Part shown: one piece after another, positions 18,576 through 28,241 of the stretch
How positions within the stretch are numbered: position 1 is the stretch's first letter
Layout of the letters: each line of letters starts with the position of its first letter
From: Peptococcaceae bacterium BRH_c4b
GTDB taxonomy: Bacteria; Bacillota; Desulfotomaculia; Desulfotomaculales; Desulfocucumaceae
Reading direction: 5' to 3'
Assembly (NCBI GenBank): GCA_000961595.1
Contig: LADO01000017.1
Location: 1 to 64,000, forward strand
DNA: 64,000 nt
Notes under the pieces: model-generated
The model's database searches: none
Seen by the model: the letters and a program-made list of their open reading frames with translations, nothing else
Told to the model about the DNA's origin: nothing
Translations under genes and position numbers: made by a program

Positions 18576-19778
18576 TCAGTTTAGTTTAAAGGGCAGTTTG
18601 GAGAAGCAGCTTTTACAAAATTTACCCGGTACCAGCACAGAGCCGCAGGCCTGGCAGTAAGATAACTTTTTCTCCGCACACTCCCGGCAGTAAAAATTAC
18701 CACGCATTTCCACCTTGGCGGCGAAAAAGTCGGCATCGTTATAGTCTACCCATTTGCCGCATTCGGAGCAGCAGGCCTCTTCCATATCGGACAGCAGGTA
18801 GTCTATGGCAACATAGGGTTCCCCGCAGGCGAGTCCCATTTTCAATATAATCCTGTCGCTAAGGGTCATGTTATCTTTCAGGTAGTTGAACAGCCTTTCA
18901 TGCATTTTGTCGGGGGTGTAATGCTTTAATATCAGATCCACCTGCTCGTCCTTGACCCTGGAGGCCCCGGAAAAAATATTCTCAAATTCTTCCACGGTGA
19001 TAATATCAAAGGCCAGGTCCCAGCACTCGTAGAGGTACCCGGACACTCCTTCGGCATCGCGAATCTTTATGCCGTCGAAATATCCTTCCAATGCTTCGTA
19101 CATCTTTTCCTTCAAGTCCAGCAGGTCGTTTTTCATTCTCTCCCTTCTCAAGATGCTCAAAACATCATCGGCCTGTAGCAGCAGGCTGAAGGAGTGTTCT
19201 TTCAGGCGTTTCAGTATCCTGTCGTTTCTGCTTTTAATTTTGTTTTTATAAAAAGACATGTGCTCGATGTTGGACCAGAGGTTTTCCACTTCGCTGCGCA
19301 GTTGTATTTCAAAATTATAGTTTGCCGTCGCCGTTTTAGCCCCGGCCTTGAGGGAGTATACACCGTCGTAATGGTGGGTGAGATTGCCATTTTCGTGTTT
19401 TGTGGGCAAATGAATGAGCGATGATATATGAGATATTTCCAGTAGTTCATCGCGCCTTTTATCCATGAGCTTGACCACTTTTTCAATGTCTTCGGACAAC
19501 TCTACCACTATGAAAACACCAATGGTATCCGGTATATCATTTAAAGTTTTGGCATCTTTGTACTGTTCTTTTCTTTGTATTTTATCGAGTATGCTTTCCC
19601 AGCTTTTCACCCTGACCTCAAAGCGGTAGAGGGGGTATTGCTTAACCTGTAGCCTGTATGCCCGCTGGTGTTTTTCCAGGAAGGCCCTTAAATCCTCCAC
19701 AATGGAGTCGGCAGCGGTGCAGTAGTCCTCGTAATTGTCAAAATACTCCTTTTGAAGAAGCTCCGGGTTTGCTTTCAA
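18576..19778 (-). CDS. RelA/SpoT-like nucleotidyltransferase fold with C-terminal zinc ribbons
   Basis: 400 residues. Residues about 45-200 follow the layout of a RelA/SpoT synthetase domain: VRVKSWESILDKIQRK, LNDIPDTIGVFIVV and FEIQLRSEVENLWSNIEH. The segment GVFIVV lacks the usual Arg of the family G-x-R motif, and the Y-x-S-x-H segment is only HYDGVYSL. Residues about 330-395 hold CSECGKW, FYCRECAEK, YCQACGS and FCKSCFSK, enough for two zinc ribbons. It may synthesise (p)ppGpp, transfer pyrophosphate to RNA as toxSAS proteins do, or be inactive. TTG start with GGGAGG 8 bases upstream. Monocistronic. Confidence 0.7.
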   Translation of the reverse strand: MKANPELLQKEYFDNYEDYCTAADSIVEDLRAFLEKHQRAYRLQVKQYPLYRFEVRVKSWESILDKIQRKEQYKDAKTLNDIPDTIGVFIVVELSEDIEKVVKLMDKRRDELLEISHISSLIHLPTKHENGNLTHHYDGVYSLKAGAKTATANYNFEIQLRSEVENLWSNIEHMSFYKNKIKSRNDRILKRLKEHSFSLLLQADDVLSILRRERMKNDLLDLKEKMYEALEGYFDGIKIRDAEGVSGYLYECWDLAFDIITVEEFENIFSGASRVKDEQVDLILKHYTPDKMHERLFNYLKDNMTLSDRIILKMGLACGEPYVAIDYLLSDMEEACCSECGKWVDYNDADFFAAKVEMRGNFYCRECAEKKLSYCQACGSVLVPGKFCKSCFSKLPFKLN

Positions 19779-19896
19779 GGTGAATGCCTCCCTTGGGGGT
19801 ACTGATAATATTAGGGGATATATAAAATTTGTTCCGGGACGATGGTTTTCCTTCTTTTTAACGACAATTTTTTATTACTGAAGGCGGATGTAATAT

Positions 19897-21798
19897 TCAG
19901 GTGGCTGATTCGGTTAATTCCACCCACTCATTATAATATTTTTCCAGTATAGCTTTAAGTTCCTCCAGACGGGTGTTTTTATCCAGAAGCAACTCTACAT
20001 TTTGATACACTTCCGGCAGCACCATTTCTCTTTCCAGTGCCTCCGCCATTTTTTCTGCCTCTGCTATATCCGCTTCCAGTTTATCAATCCTGCGTTGTAT
20101 TTTTTCCTGTTTTCTTTTGGTTTCTTTTTGCAGTTGATAATCGTTTTTTGTATCATTTTCCCTGTTTTCCCGGCCTGCCGAGGTGCTATGTGTACCACGG
20201 CAGGCGTCAGCTTGTTCCATTTCCTTTTTTTTCAGGTAGTAATCGTAATTACCCGGGTAATCAAATACCCCTCCGGGTGTCAATTCCAGTGTTCTGGTAG
20301 CAATTTTGTTGAGGAAATAACGGTCATGGGAAACGAATAATATGGTGCCGGGGAAGTCCTGCAGCGCCTTTTCCAGAATTTCCTTACTGTAAACATCCAG
20401 GTGATTGGTGGGTTCGTCCAGAAGCAGAAAATTGGGCTTTTGTAGCATTAGTTTGGCCAGGGAAACCCTGGCCTTTTCCCCGCCGCTCAACTCGTACATT
20501 TCCTTATATACCTCATCACCCCGAATGAGAAAGTTCCCTAAAATTGTCCGGATATCCTTTTCATCCAGGCCTGGATAACTGTCCCAGAGCTCGTGCAGCA
20601 CCTGCCGGGTACTGCCTGCACAGGACTGCTCTTGCTGGTAATACCCAGTAAAGACATTGGTTCCCAGCAATAAATGTCCGGCCAGGGGGACAATTCCACC
20701 GGCTATTGTCTTCAGCAGGGTTGTTTTACCCGCACCGTTAGGACCCACCAGGGCAACCCTTTCGCCCCGGGCCAGATGGAAGTTTAACCTCCGGGACAGT
20801 AATAGCCCCGGGTAACCAATGGTCATATCATTTACTTTTAAAACCTCCGAGCCGCTTTGCCGTACTATGTCAAAGGAAAACCGGGTCGTTTTCAGTGTGG
20901 CAGGCCTTTCAGATGGTTGAATTTTTTCCAGAGCTTTTTGTCTGCTCCTGGCCCGGGAGGTGGTGGAAGCCCTGGCTATATTTCTCCTGACAAAATCCTC
21001 CTGACGAGCAATTTCCTGTTGTTGTTTGCGATATTGTTTGTCTTGTAGACGGATAAGTTCACTTTTTTGTTCGACAAAGCTGGAATAGTTGCCAGGGTAA
21101 CGAGTGACACGGCCATTTTCCAGTTCGAAAATTGTTTTTGTAGTTTGATCGAGAAAGTAGCGGTCATGGGAAACCACCAGGACAGCGCCGGGAAATGATT
21201 TGAGATATTGCTCCAGCCAGGCCAGAGTTTCCACGTCCAGATAGTTGGTAGGCTCATCTAGAACCAGCAGGCCCGGTTTCAACAGTAAAAGCCTGGACAG
21301 GGCCAGGCGGGTTTTTTGGCCGCCACTTAGATTATTTACAGGTAAATTAAAGAATTGGTCTGAAAAATTTAGACCCTTAAGCACCCGGGCAATATCGGTC
21401 CTGTAGCTGTATCCTCCCCGGTTGCGGAATTCTTCGGAAAGAGTGTCATATTCAAGTAAGGCTTCCCGGGTATCAAGGTGCTTTTCCAGTTGACGCAGAC
21501 GGCTTTCCATGTCGATCAGGGGTCGAAATACTTCCAGCATTTCATCCCAGACTGTACGGCTGGAATCAAGGTCTCCGTCCTGGGCAAGGTAGCCGTTGGT
21601 AACGCCGCCCGAGGCAATAACTTCCCCTGCGTCCGGAGGGATTTCTCCGGTAAGAATTTTTAACAGTGTGGACTTGCCCGCGCCGTTGGCACCCACCAGC
21701 CCCACCCGCTCATTTTCCTGTACCGTCAGCGTTATATCCTCAAGTATTGTTATATCTCCAAAAGATTTGCCAACATGACTGGCCTGTAGTAATATCAT
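19897..21798 (-). CDS. ABC-F family ATP-binding protein
   Basis: 633 residues, no transmembrane segments, two ABC cassettes. Cassette 1 has Walker A GANGAGKST, signature LSGGQ and Walker B LLVLDEPT. Cassette 2 has Walker A GPNGAGKTT, signature LSGGE and Walker B FLLLDEPT. The interdomain linker (about 240-310) is the charged helical P-site tRNA interaction motif. A C-terminal coiled coil runs from about 560. ABC-F proteins act on stalled ribosomes; some give antibiotic resistance, others (Uup, YdiF types) are housekeeping. The C-terminal coiled coil suggests a Uup/YdiF-like housekeeping type. Confidence 0.92.
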   Translation of the reverse strand: MILLQASHVGKSFGDITILEDITLTVQENERVGLVGANGAGKSTLLKILTGEIPPDAGEVIASGGVTNGYLAQDGDLDSSRTVWDEMLEVFRPLIDMESRLRQLEKHLDTREALLEYDTLSEEFRNRGGYSYRTDIARVLKGLNFSDQFFNLPVNNLSGGQKTRLALSRLLLLKPGLLVLDEPTNYLDVETLAWLEQYLKSFPGAVLVVSHDRYFLDQTTKTIFELENGRVTRYPGNYSSFVEQKSELIRLQDKQYRKQQQEIARQEDFVRRNIARASTTSRARSRQKALEKIQPSERPATLKTTRFSFDIVRQSGSEVLKVNDMTIGYPGLLLSRRLNFHLARGERVALVGPNGAGKTTLLKTIAGGIVPLAGHLLLGTNVFTGYYQQEQSCAGSTRQVLHELWDSYPGLDEKDIRTILGNFLIRGDEVYKEMYELSGGEKARVSLAKLMLQKPNFLLLDEPTNHLDVYSKEILEKALQDFPGTILFVSHDRYFLNKIATRTLELTPGGVFDYPGNYDYYLKKKEMEQADACRGTHSTSAGRENRENDTKNDYQLQKETKRKQEKIQRRIDKLEADIAEAEKMAEALEREMVLPEVYQNVELLLDKNTRLEELKAILEKYYNEWVELTESAT

Positions 21799-21927
21799 TG
21801 ACAGTATTCCACCTCGCTACGGTAAAAGTTTAACTTATACCGGAGGTCCGGACAAGTGTAAAAAAATATAATAGAACATTTGGAGTTGTGTGCAAAGGAG
21901 GCAACGGTGTTGTAGGGGCAACAAAAA

Positions 21928-21951
21928 ACACGGGATTAAATTATCCCGTGT
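21928..21951 (-). terminator. Terminator of the crystallin-like gene
   Basis: ACACGGGAT and ATCCCGTGT form a 9-bp perfect stem. On the minus strand it is followed by TTTTTTG, placing it directly after the gene at 21968. Confidence 0.85.
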
Positions 21952-21967
21952 CCTTTAATGAATTTTT

Positions 21968-22408
21968 TTATGCATACTTGTAAAACGGGGAAAAGTGCCA
22001 TAGGTACATGGGACCCGACATCTCCCAGCACCATTCCGGAGGAGCGGCGTCGGCGGTGACAGTGGCCAGAGGTACGGTTCTCGTGCTAACTATGACAGAC
22101 CCGCAGTGTTCCGGCTTGAAGACCTCCCCGGGCTTTATAATGAGATAGTGGCCTTGGTATCCCGGTTTTTCAAAAATATATACGTAGCAGTCGCCAGCCT
22201 TTAACATGGTAACATTTTTAATGTTGTGAAAATTTCTGATGGCCGTATCGGGTATCAGGTTATAGGAAAAATTTCCATGATAAATACTGGTATCCTTGGT
22301 TATATCCCTGGTTATGAAAAAGCCCTTCAGAAATTTGGTGATATTTGAAAAAAAGTTGTTGGTGACTATTTCCCGGCTCCCGGTTTCAGCATGTGAAATA
22401 GTGGACAT
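21968..22408 (-). CDS. Small protein with a beta/gamma-crystallin-like Greek-key motif
   Basis: 146 residues. The middle part reads CYVYIFEKPGYQGHYLII, then KPGEVFKPEHCGSVIVST. Its aromatic residue, the G in YQGH and the Ser in GSVIVS match the spacing of a beta/gamma-crystallin Greek-key motif. Only one such motif is evident, whereas most members have two. No signal peptide is seen. The C terminus is rich in Trp, Tyr and Phe. ATG 22408 is preferred because GAAGGGGGT lies 8 bases before it; the in-frame ATG at 22426 overlaps that site. Function unknown; calcium binding would be inference only. Confidence 0.55.
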   Translation of the reverse strand: MSTISHAETGSREIVTNNFFSNITKFLKGFFITRDITKDTSIYHGNFSYNLIPDTAIRNFHNIKNVTMLKAGDCYVYIFEKPGYQGHYLIIKPGEVFKPEHCGSVIVSTRTVPLATVTADAAPPEWCWEMSGPMYLWHFSPFYKYA

Positions 22409-22444
22409 TGTATTTACCCCCTTCATTTATACAATACCTCTATT

Positions 22445-22634
22445 ATCTCGCTAACAGCCTGTAAGAGCCGTCCTCGGAGGTCGGGGAGCAACAGGCTGTA
22501 AAGCTCAATGTTGGGGACATTCCTCTGACCCTAGATCCAGGCTACAAAGAGAGGTGTGTCCCCATACCTTTAATTTCGCTCTAAGGGTTCGGAAGGGGTT
22601 ATTCCCCTACCGAACCCAAGGCTCACTTATATTC
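22445..22634. repeat. Composite three-hairpin repeat, copy A (190 bp)
   Basis: Starts ATCTCGCTAACAGCCTGTA and ends GGCTCACTTATATTC, as does 36967-37159. It contains three palindromes: AACAGCCTGT...ACAGGCTGT; a GGGGACATTCCT...GTGTGTCCCC unit (22513-22563); and GGGTTCGG...CCGAACCC (22585-22617). The last is the exact reverse complement of the matching hairpin in copy B. Confidence 0.9.
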
Positions 22635-23184
22635 TTGATAGTATTATAGCCTTATGTATTCAGTCGGCACCATGGTTTCGCTTCCAGTGGCCCAATAAGT
22701 CAGCCCAAATATACAGCAGAAAAGTCTAAAATTTCACTAATCTTTAATTATTTTAAGTTAGGTATACAACTTTGCAGCTATTTTATTTTAGCCTGCAATG
22801 CCACTTGTAACATAAGGCACAATCCCCTGATGCTTAATTATTTAGTACTATGTTATTTATACTACAATATTTTGACTTGCTTGTCACCACATTTTTTTCT
22901 AAAAAAGGAGATAAGGGGATATTGTGAATTGAGTAACAATCCCATAATAGACGCGGCTTTCGAGGTTCGATAGTTTTTTTGGGGGTTATATTTTGTCATC
23001 AGTCAATATTGGTTATATAATAAATTTAACCTTGTTTTGTAGAATTTAAGATAGGTACACTATGCTCAACTAAATGCTATATGTTATTTAAGTGTTATAA
23101 GTTTGATTTAACTTATTTTTTCGTGTATAAATATTATTTTTGGAACAGGTATCTTTTTACCTGTGATGTTTGGAGGGATAAATT
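22635..23184. other. AT-rich intergenic region, 550 bases, no gene seen
   Basis: No ORF with a ribosome site is visible. A small stem ACAGGT/ACCTGT lies at about 23146-23165, just before the GGAGGG of the next gene, and a long T-rich stretch around 22970-22985. It probably holds the promoter of the PcrB-like gene and decayed sequence. Confidence 0.5.
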
Positions 23185-23910
23185 TTGTGGCCTGAAAAAT
23201 ACTGGCGGCACTGGCGGCTGATCGCCAAACTTGATCCGGATAAGCCTGTAAGCAGCGAGATATTGACTGTTGTAAGTCATCCCGGTTTTGATGCAGTAGT
23301 AGTGGGCGGAACCCAGGGGATAACCTTTGACAACACAAAGCAGCTAATCGAAAAAATCAGATCGTCGGGTTACAATGGTCCCCTGGTTCAGGAGATTTCC
23401 AACCCTCGGGCTGTGGTGGCAGGGGTCGATGCTTATTTTGTACCATTCGTATTAAACGCCTCTGAAAAGAAATGGTTTTCGGATTATTATTTTGAAGCCT
23501 TAACGGTTTATGGTAGGCTAATCGACTGGGGCAGAGTGCTTGTGGAGGGATACATCATCTGTAATCCGGATTCCGCAGCGGGCAAGGTTACCGGCACGGG
23601 TCCGGTGGGGGTTGAAGAGGCTCAGGTGTATGCGGCCATGGCAGAGGGGATTTATAATTTTCCCTTACTGTATATAGAATACAGCGGCAGTTTCGGGGAA
23701 ATTGATCTGGTGAAGGCAGTTTCGGTCAGACGCCGTAGGATTCATCTGGTTTACGGTGGGGGCATAGCAGAGGTGGCCATGGCAAGGGCCATGGCCGGTT
23801 ATGCCGATACACTGGTAATAGGCAACATTTTTTATGAAGACTGCGGCAGTGCCCGGAATATCGCACAGTACATGCATGACAGCCGGATATATAAGACCGG
23901 GTACAGATGA
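23185..23910 (+). CDS. Geranylgeranylglyceryl/heptaprenylglyceryl phosphate synthase family (PcrB-like)
   Basis: 241-residue TIM-barrel protein. Family landmarks are AKLDPDKP near the N terminus, VVVGGTQGIT, EISNP and a phosphate-binding YGGGI in the C-terminal half, followed by ADTLVIGN. Bacillus PcrB joins heptaprenyl diphosphate to glycerol-1-phosphate to make an archaea-like ether lipid; chain length here is not predictable by eye. The start is TTG 23185, with GGAGGG 7 bases upstream. It converges on the ComFB-like gene. Confidence 0.85.
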   Translation: MWPEKYWRHWRLIAKLDPDKPVSSEILTVVSHPGFDAVVVGGTQGITFDNTKQLIEKIRSSGYNGPLVQEISNPRAVVAGVDAYFVPFVLNASEKKWFSDYYFEALTVYGRLIDWGRVLVEGYIICNPDSAAGKVTGTGPVGVEEAQVYAAMAEGIYNFPLLYIEYSGSFGEIDLVKAVSVRRRRIHLVYGGGIAEVAMARAMAGYADTLVIGNIFYEDCGSARNIAQYMHDSRIYKTGYR

Positions 23911-23938
23911 CCATAAACCGGCGAGCATGGGTCAGGCA

Positions 23939-24211
23939 TCAATGCCGTGGGTTTTCCGATACTACCCTGATGGCATGGCATATCTGGGTGAAAATCTCTG
24001 TTCTGCCCCCTATCTGCTGATAGTCCACACCTGTAATTATAGTTCCCTTTTCCGAGGCGACGTAGTGGGGAGGGAGATAATTCAGTGTCAGGGCGATAAC
24101 GTCGTCCAGGCAGCGCTGGCATGTGCAGACCGGCCCGATCCTTTGCTGGTAGGATTTCAGCACCTCGGGAAAAAGCTCTCTTACCGCTATCTCGGCGCAG
24201 TTTATAACCAT
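23939..24211 (-). CDS. ComFB-like late competence family protein (paralogue 1)
   Basis: 90 residues matching the ComFB family. There is an N-terminal helix (NCAEIAVRELFPEVL), then CTCQRCLDDVIALTLNYLPPHYV, whose CxCxxC trio probably binds zinc, and a C-terminal VSENPRH. ComFB sits in the B. subtilis comF operon. Relatives in cyanobacteria have been reported as cyclic-dinucleotide receptors. A second copy lies at 40682-40999. GAAAGGAA lies 11 bases before ATG. Confidence 0.8.
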   Translation of the reverse strand: MVINCAEIAVRELFPEVLKSYQQRIGPVCTCQRCLDDVIALTLNYLPPHYVASEKGTIITGVDYQQIGGRTEIFTQICHAIRVVSENPRH

Positions 24212-24427
24212 TGGCGCTCATTCCTTTCGGCAGGCTTTTGCCCTGAAAGTTGTAGTGTATCAGACTAGCAGGAATAGCCTGTTTAGTTTAATAATACTAC
24301 CCGGGTCAATTGAAATCCTTCCTGTCCCAGGCATATATTAATCGGGCGGCGTGCCATAAGGGGTTAGAACTACTGATTAATAACCATTTTTCTGTAACAG
24401 CAGTTGATAAATACTATTTGAAAAATG

Positions 24428-24453
24428 AAAACCCGGGAGCATCCCCGGGTTTT
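24428..24453. terminator. Bidirectional terminator downstream of the MFS gene
   Basis: AAAACCCGGG (24428-24437) and CCCGGGTTTT (24444-24453) are perfect arms with A and T tails on either side. Confidence 0.88.
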
Positions 24454-24493
24454 CGGCATTCCGGGTTCGTAGTCCCGGGCTTCATGATTACAG

Positions 24494-25753
24494 TTATTGT
24501 ATCATTTCGGCAACGGGTGCCGTAGCCCCGGGCTTGGAGGTTGGCGCTTTAGTGATAAATGATATTGCAGCGGCGATAAGGAGCAGCACACCGGAAATCA
24601 TGTAACTGGCGCCGTATCCTCCGGTGAGGTCTACGGTCCGGCCTGCAATGATAGGGCCGATAGCGGCTGCGGCGCCCCAGGCGCTGAATACCAGGCCATA
24701 GTTGATGCCGGCGTTTTTTAGGCCGAAGTAGTCGAAAGTTGCTGACGGGAACAGGGACAACAGCGCACCGTAGGCCAGGCCGGTAAGGACGGAGCCTACC
24801 AGAAGCAGCACGGTACTTTTGTAAGATACGAAGCAGAACATGTTGACCGCCTGGATACCGAACACAATCAGCATGGTGTTGGTGCGGCCAAGTTTGTCGG
24901 ACAGCCACCCGGCCAGGATCCGGCCACCTGCGTTAGCCACCGCGAGTACTGCCACAAGGATGAAACCCCATTTGATGCCGCCCTGGATTTGGGATATTTT
25001 GGCCAGGTGGCCGATAATCATTAGGCCGGCCGAGGCGGCGAAGCAGAACATTATCCATAACAGGTAAAACTGGGGTGTTCTGAGCAGCTCACCAGGGGAG
25101 AAATCCAGTTTGGATGCCGTGGCGGAACCTGCTTTTGTTTGCGGGGCGGGGCCGCCGTACGGCACATAACCCGCAGGAGGATAGGCCAGTGCCTGGGATA
25201 GTACGAGAATTACAGCCAGGAAGAAAAATCCTTCAAATATAAATGATTTCGATATACCGTAATTTTTCAGCAGGTAATTGGTCAGCGGAGCGATATAAAC
25301 AGAAGCAAGACCGAAACCGGCCACCACCAGGCCAGCTATTTGCCCCTTCTTGTGGGGCTGGAACCACTTGACGGCGGCGGGGGTGGGTGCGGAATAACCA
25401 AAGCCCATGGCAGCACCTACTACAATTCCGAATCCTATGGTAATACCTGTTACCGATTGGGATAAGCCGGAAATAATCATGCCAGCGCCGGCCAGTACTC
25501 CACCGATGGTGGCAATGACCCGGGGGCCGACTCTATCCAGCCAGCGGCCAGCGATGATCATAAAAAGGGCAAACATTAAGCAGGCCAGGGTGTAGGGGAA
25601 CTGGGACTGGGTTTTGGTCCAGTGTAACTTGTCGACCAGAGCTGCGGCGAAAACACTCCAGGAGTATAATACGCCCAGTGCCAGGTTTACACCCATACCT
25701 GCAAAAACTACTGACCAGGCCCTTTTTTCGCTGGGTTGGGATTGGGTATTCAT
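24494..25753 (-). CDS. MFS transporter, oxalate/formate antiporter (OxlT)-like
   Basis: 419 residues with 12 predicted transmembrane helices. It starts KRAWSVVFAGMGVNLALGVLYSWSVF, typical of the OxlT branch, with the MFS loop GRWLDRVGPR after helix 2. The central loop is about 200-215. It follows acs by 93 bases on the same strand. Because it sits with acetate-activating enzymes, acetate or another monocarboxylate is a likelier substrate than oxalate, but that is inference. SD AAGGAGG. Confidence 0.85.
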   Translation of the reverse strand: MNTQSQPSEKRAWSVVFAGMGVNLALGVLYSWSVFAAALVDKLHWTKTQSQFPYTLACLMFALFMIIAGRWLDRVGPRVIATIGGVLAGAGMIISGLSQSVTGITIGFGIVVGAAMGFGYSAPTPAAVKWFQPHKKGQIAGLVVAGFGLASVYIAPLTNYLLKNYGISKSFIFEGFFFLAVILVLSQALAYPPAGYVPYGGPAPQTKAGSATASKLDFSPGELLRTPQFYLLWIMFCFAASAGLMIIGHLAKISQIQGGIKWGFILVAVLAVANAGGRILAGWLSDKLGRTNTMLIVFGIQAVNMFCFVSYKSTVLLLVGSVLTGLAYGALLSLFPSATFDYFGLKNAGINYGLVFSAWGAAAAIGPIIAGRTVDLTGGYGASYMISGVLLLIAAAISFITKAPTSKPGATAPVAEMIQ

Positions 25754-25846
25754 AAGCGCACCTCCTTATTTTTCCGGGCAGGCCCGTAAGCAAGCCTGCC
25801 CACTTTTTTTAGTTGTTGCCCCGCTGCTTTCCCTAAAGATACGGCT

Positions 25847-27826
25847 TTACTGCCTGCCGGTCACCAGGGAGTCTACCACTGTGGGATCTGCCAGGGTGCT
25901 GGTGTCACCCAGTTGATCTATATCTCCGGAGGCTATTTTCCTCAAAATTCTTCTCATGATTTTACCGCTCCTGGTTTTGGGCAGGGCGTTGGAGAAGTGA
26001 ATTTTGTCCGGTGAGGCGATGGGGCCAATTTCCTTGCGGACATGGGCCACCAGTTCCTTTTTCAGATCTTCTGTAAATTCTATGTCTTGTTTCAGGGTTA
26101 CATAGGCGTAAATACCTTCGCCTTTAATATCGTGGGGGTAGCCAACCACCGCTGCTTCAGCAACCTTGGCATTTGCCACCAGAGCGCTTTCCACCTCGGC
26201 AGTGCCAAGTCTGTGTCCGGATACGTTAAGTACGTCATCCACCCGGCCCATCAGCCAGAAATAACCGTCCTCATCCTTGCGGGCGCCGTCTCCGGTGAAG
26301 TATACGCCGGGATATTGTACGAAGTAAGTATTTTTAAATCTTTCCGGGTCTCCGTATACTCCGCGCATGATACCCGGCCAGGACTTTTCAATGACCAGGT
26401 AGCCGCCTTCGTTTACGTCCGCCTCACTGCCGTCCTGACGGATGACCTTCGGTTTTAAGCCAAAGAATGGCACTGTTGCAGAGCCTGGCTTGGTGGGGAT
26501 AGCACCGGGCAGCGGAGTAATAAGAATGCCGCCGGTTTCAGTCTGCCACCAGGTGTCAACGATCGGGGTTTTCTCTTTACCGATAATGGTGTGGTACCAA
26601 ACCCAAGCTTCGGGATTAATCGGCTCGCCCACCGTACCCAGTAAGCGCAGGCTGCTTAAGTCTCTATCGAGGGGCCACTTGTCGCCGTCTCTCATCATCG
26701 CCCGCAGGGCGGTGGGTGCGGTGTAGAAGATGTTGACGCCGTATTTCTCCACGATCTGCCAGAAACGGTCAGGCTGGGGATAGTTCGGTACGCTTTCATA
26801 CATCATGGATGTAGCCCCGGCCGCCAGGGGACCATAGACGATATAGCTGTGGCCGGTCACCCAGCCGATGTCCGCCGTGCACCAGAAGACATCCTCGTCG
26901 CGGTAATCGAAGATATATTTAAAGGTGGTTGTTACATAAGTGAGGTACCCGCCGGTTGTGTGCAGAACGCCCTTGGGTTTGCCTGTGCTGCCGCTGGTGT
27001 AGAGGATAAAGAGGGGATCTTCCGCATCCATGACTTCCGGCTCACAGTCTTTGGAAGCTGCGGCCATCAGGTCATTCCAGTAAAGGTCGCGCCCTTCCAC
27101 CATGTTGCATTCTTTGTCAACCCGGCTCACGACTACGCAGTGCTTCACATTGGGGCACTTGGCCATGGCCTTGTCGGCATTGTCCTTCTGCGGGAGCAGT
27201 TTGCCGCCCCGGAAGCCGTAGTTGCTGGTGATCAGTACATCCGCTTCAGCGTCTAAAATCCTGTCCCTCAGCGCCTCGGGGCTGAAACCGCCGAATACGA
27301 TGCTGTGAATGGCGCCGATCCGGGCGCAGGCCAGCATGGCGATAGCCAGTTCGGGAATCATCTGCAGGTAGATGGAGATCCGGTCGCCTTTTTTCACACC
27401 CAGGCCCTTCAGCACGTTGGCAAACTTGCAGACTTCCCGGTGCAGTTCGCCATAAGTATAAGTGCGGCTTTCCTCCAGAGGCTCGCCCTGCCAGATGATG
27501 GCCGCTTTGTTTCTGCGCCAGGTATTAAGATGACGATCCAGGCAGTTGTAAGTAACATTCAGCTTGGCACCCTGGTAATATTTAACAACCCCGTTTACGA
27601 AGTCGTACTCTTCAACTTTATCCCACTTCTTAAACCAGGTGATGTGTTCTTCCGCCATCTCGGCCCAGAATTGTTCCGGTTCTTCGATGGATTTCCGGTA
27701 TAATTCATCACGTTGTTGACGGGAACTAACTTTTGCACTGTCCACAAATTCCTGATGTGGGTAAAAGACCCTGCTTTCTGTCATTAGATTTTGTACGCTG
27801 CCGACTTGTTCTACTGCCACTGCCAT
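25847..27826 (-). CDS. acs: Acetate-CoA ligase, AMP-forming
   Basis: 659 residues, full length. It has the acetyl-CoA synthetase N-terminal domain ([24 protein letters not shown]), the adenylation P-loop [14 protein letters not shown], the acetate-pocket region [11 protein letters not shown] and the C-terminal acylatable lysine motif [14 protein letters not shown]. The last of these is regulated by acetylation in other bacteria. It converts acetate, ATP and CoA to acetyl-CoA, AMP and PPi. SD AAAGGAGG is 7 bases before ATG. It lies downstream of another synthetase and an IclR regulator. Confidence 0.96.
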   Translation of the reverse strand: MAVAVEQVGSVQNLMTESRVFYPHQEFVDSAKVSSRQQRDELYRKSIEEPEQFWAEMAEEHITWFKKWDKVEEYDFVNGVVKYYQGAKLNVTYNCLDRHLNTWRRNKAAIIWQGEPLEESRTYTYGELHREVCKFANVLKGLGVKKGDRISIYLQMIPELAIAMLACARIGAIHSIVFGGFSPEALRDRILDAEADVLITSNYGFRGGKLLPQKDNADKAMAKCPNVKHCVVVSRVDKECNMVEGRDLYWNDLMAAASKDCEPEVMDAEDPLFILYTSGSTGKPKGVLHTTGGYLTYVTTTFKYIFDYRDEDVFWCTADIGWVTGHSYIVYGPLAAGATSMMYESVPNYPQPDRFWQIVEKYGVNIFYTAPTALRAMMRDGDKWPLDRDLSSLRLLGTVGEPINPEAWVWYHTIIGKEKTPIVDTWWQTETGGILITPLPGAIPTKPGSATVPFFGLKPKVIRQDGSEADVNEGGYLVIEKSWPGIMRGVYGDPERFKNTYFVQYPGVYFTGDGARKDEDGYFWLMGRVDDVLNVSGHRLGTAEVESALVANAKVAEAAVVGYPHDIKGEGIYAYVTLKQDIEFTEDLKKELVAHVRKEIGPIASPDKIHFSNALPKTRSGKIMRRILRKIASGDIDQLGDTSTLADPTVVDSLVTGRQ

Positions 27827-27841
27827 TTGGTAGCCTCCTTT

Positions 27842-28130
27842 ATGGCCAGCCAGCCAGCCAGCCTTATTATTTAAATAATTAGTCCTTTACAGCCCAATCT
27901 TTTTATTCATTTTCTTTGATACGCCTGGTATTGCTACCGACATACTATAGAATATTTTTTAATCACCTCCAGCTAATGGATTGCTCTGGAAATTGTTCTA
28001 TGACGTAAGCAATAGTGTGAAGCTCGAATCTTTAGAAGATTTAGAAAATTAAAGTTGTTCCGCAGAGAGAAACGCTGTTTCATTATTTATAGCCTATTTT
28101 GGTCTGAATGTTAAGAAAATTCAGACCAAA
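27842..28130. promoter_or_regulatory. acs upstream region with a tetranucleotide run and a 12-bp palindrome
   Basis: In this 415-base gap, CCAG is repeated four times at 27845-27863, directly upstream of the acs ribosome site. A perfect palindrome, TTTGGTCTGAAT (28098-28109) and ATTCAGACCAAA (28119-28130), has a 9-base spacer and no T tail. It therefore looks more like an operator than a terminator, and the IclR-type protein encoded upstream is a candidate binder. Confidence 0.45.
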
Positions 28131-28190
28131 GGTTATTTATGAAGCTTATATGTTATTATTGAGGGTCGAATGGTAGTGCAAAAAAAATAA

Positions 28191-28227
28191 ACAGCCGCAT
28201 TTTCCATTCAAGGAATCATACGGCTGT
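28191..28227 (-). terminator. Terminator of the second synthetase gene
   Basis: ACAGCCG and CGGCTGT pair across a large loop. On the minus strand the stem is followed by TTATTTTTTTT, directly downstream of the gene at 28242. Confidence 0.7.
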
Positions 28228-28241
28228 CTGTCCTGTAAAGG

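Noticed and set aside
26849-27703. Long ORFs opposite acs
   Set aside because: Shadow frames of a well-recognised gene; no independent signals.
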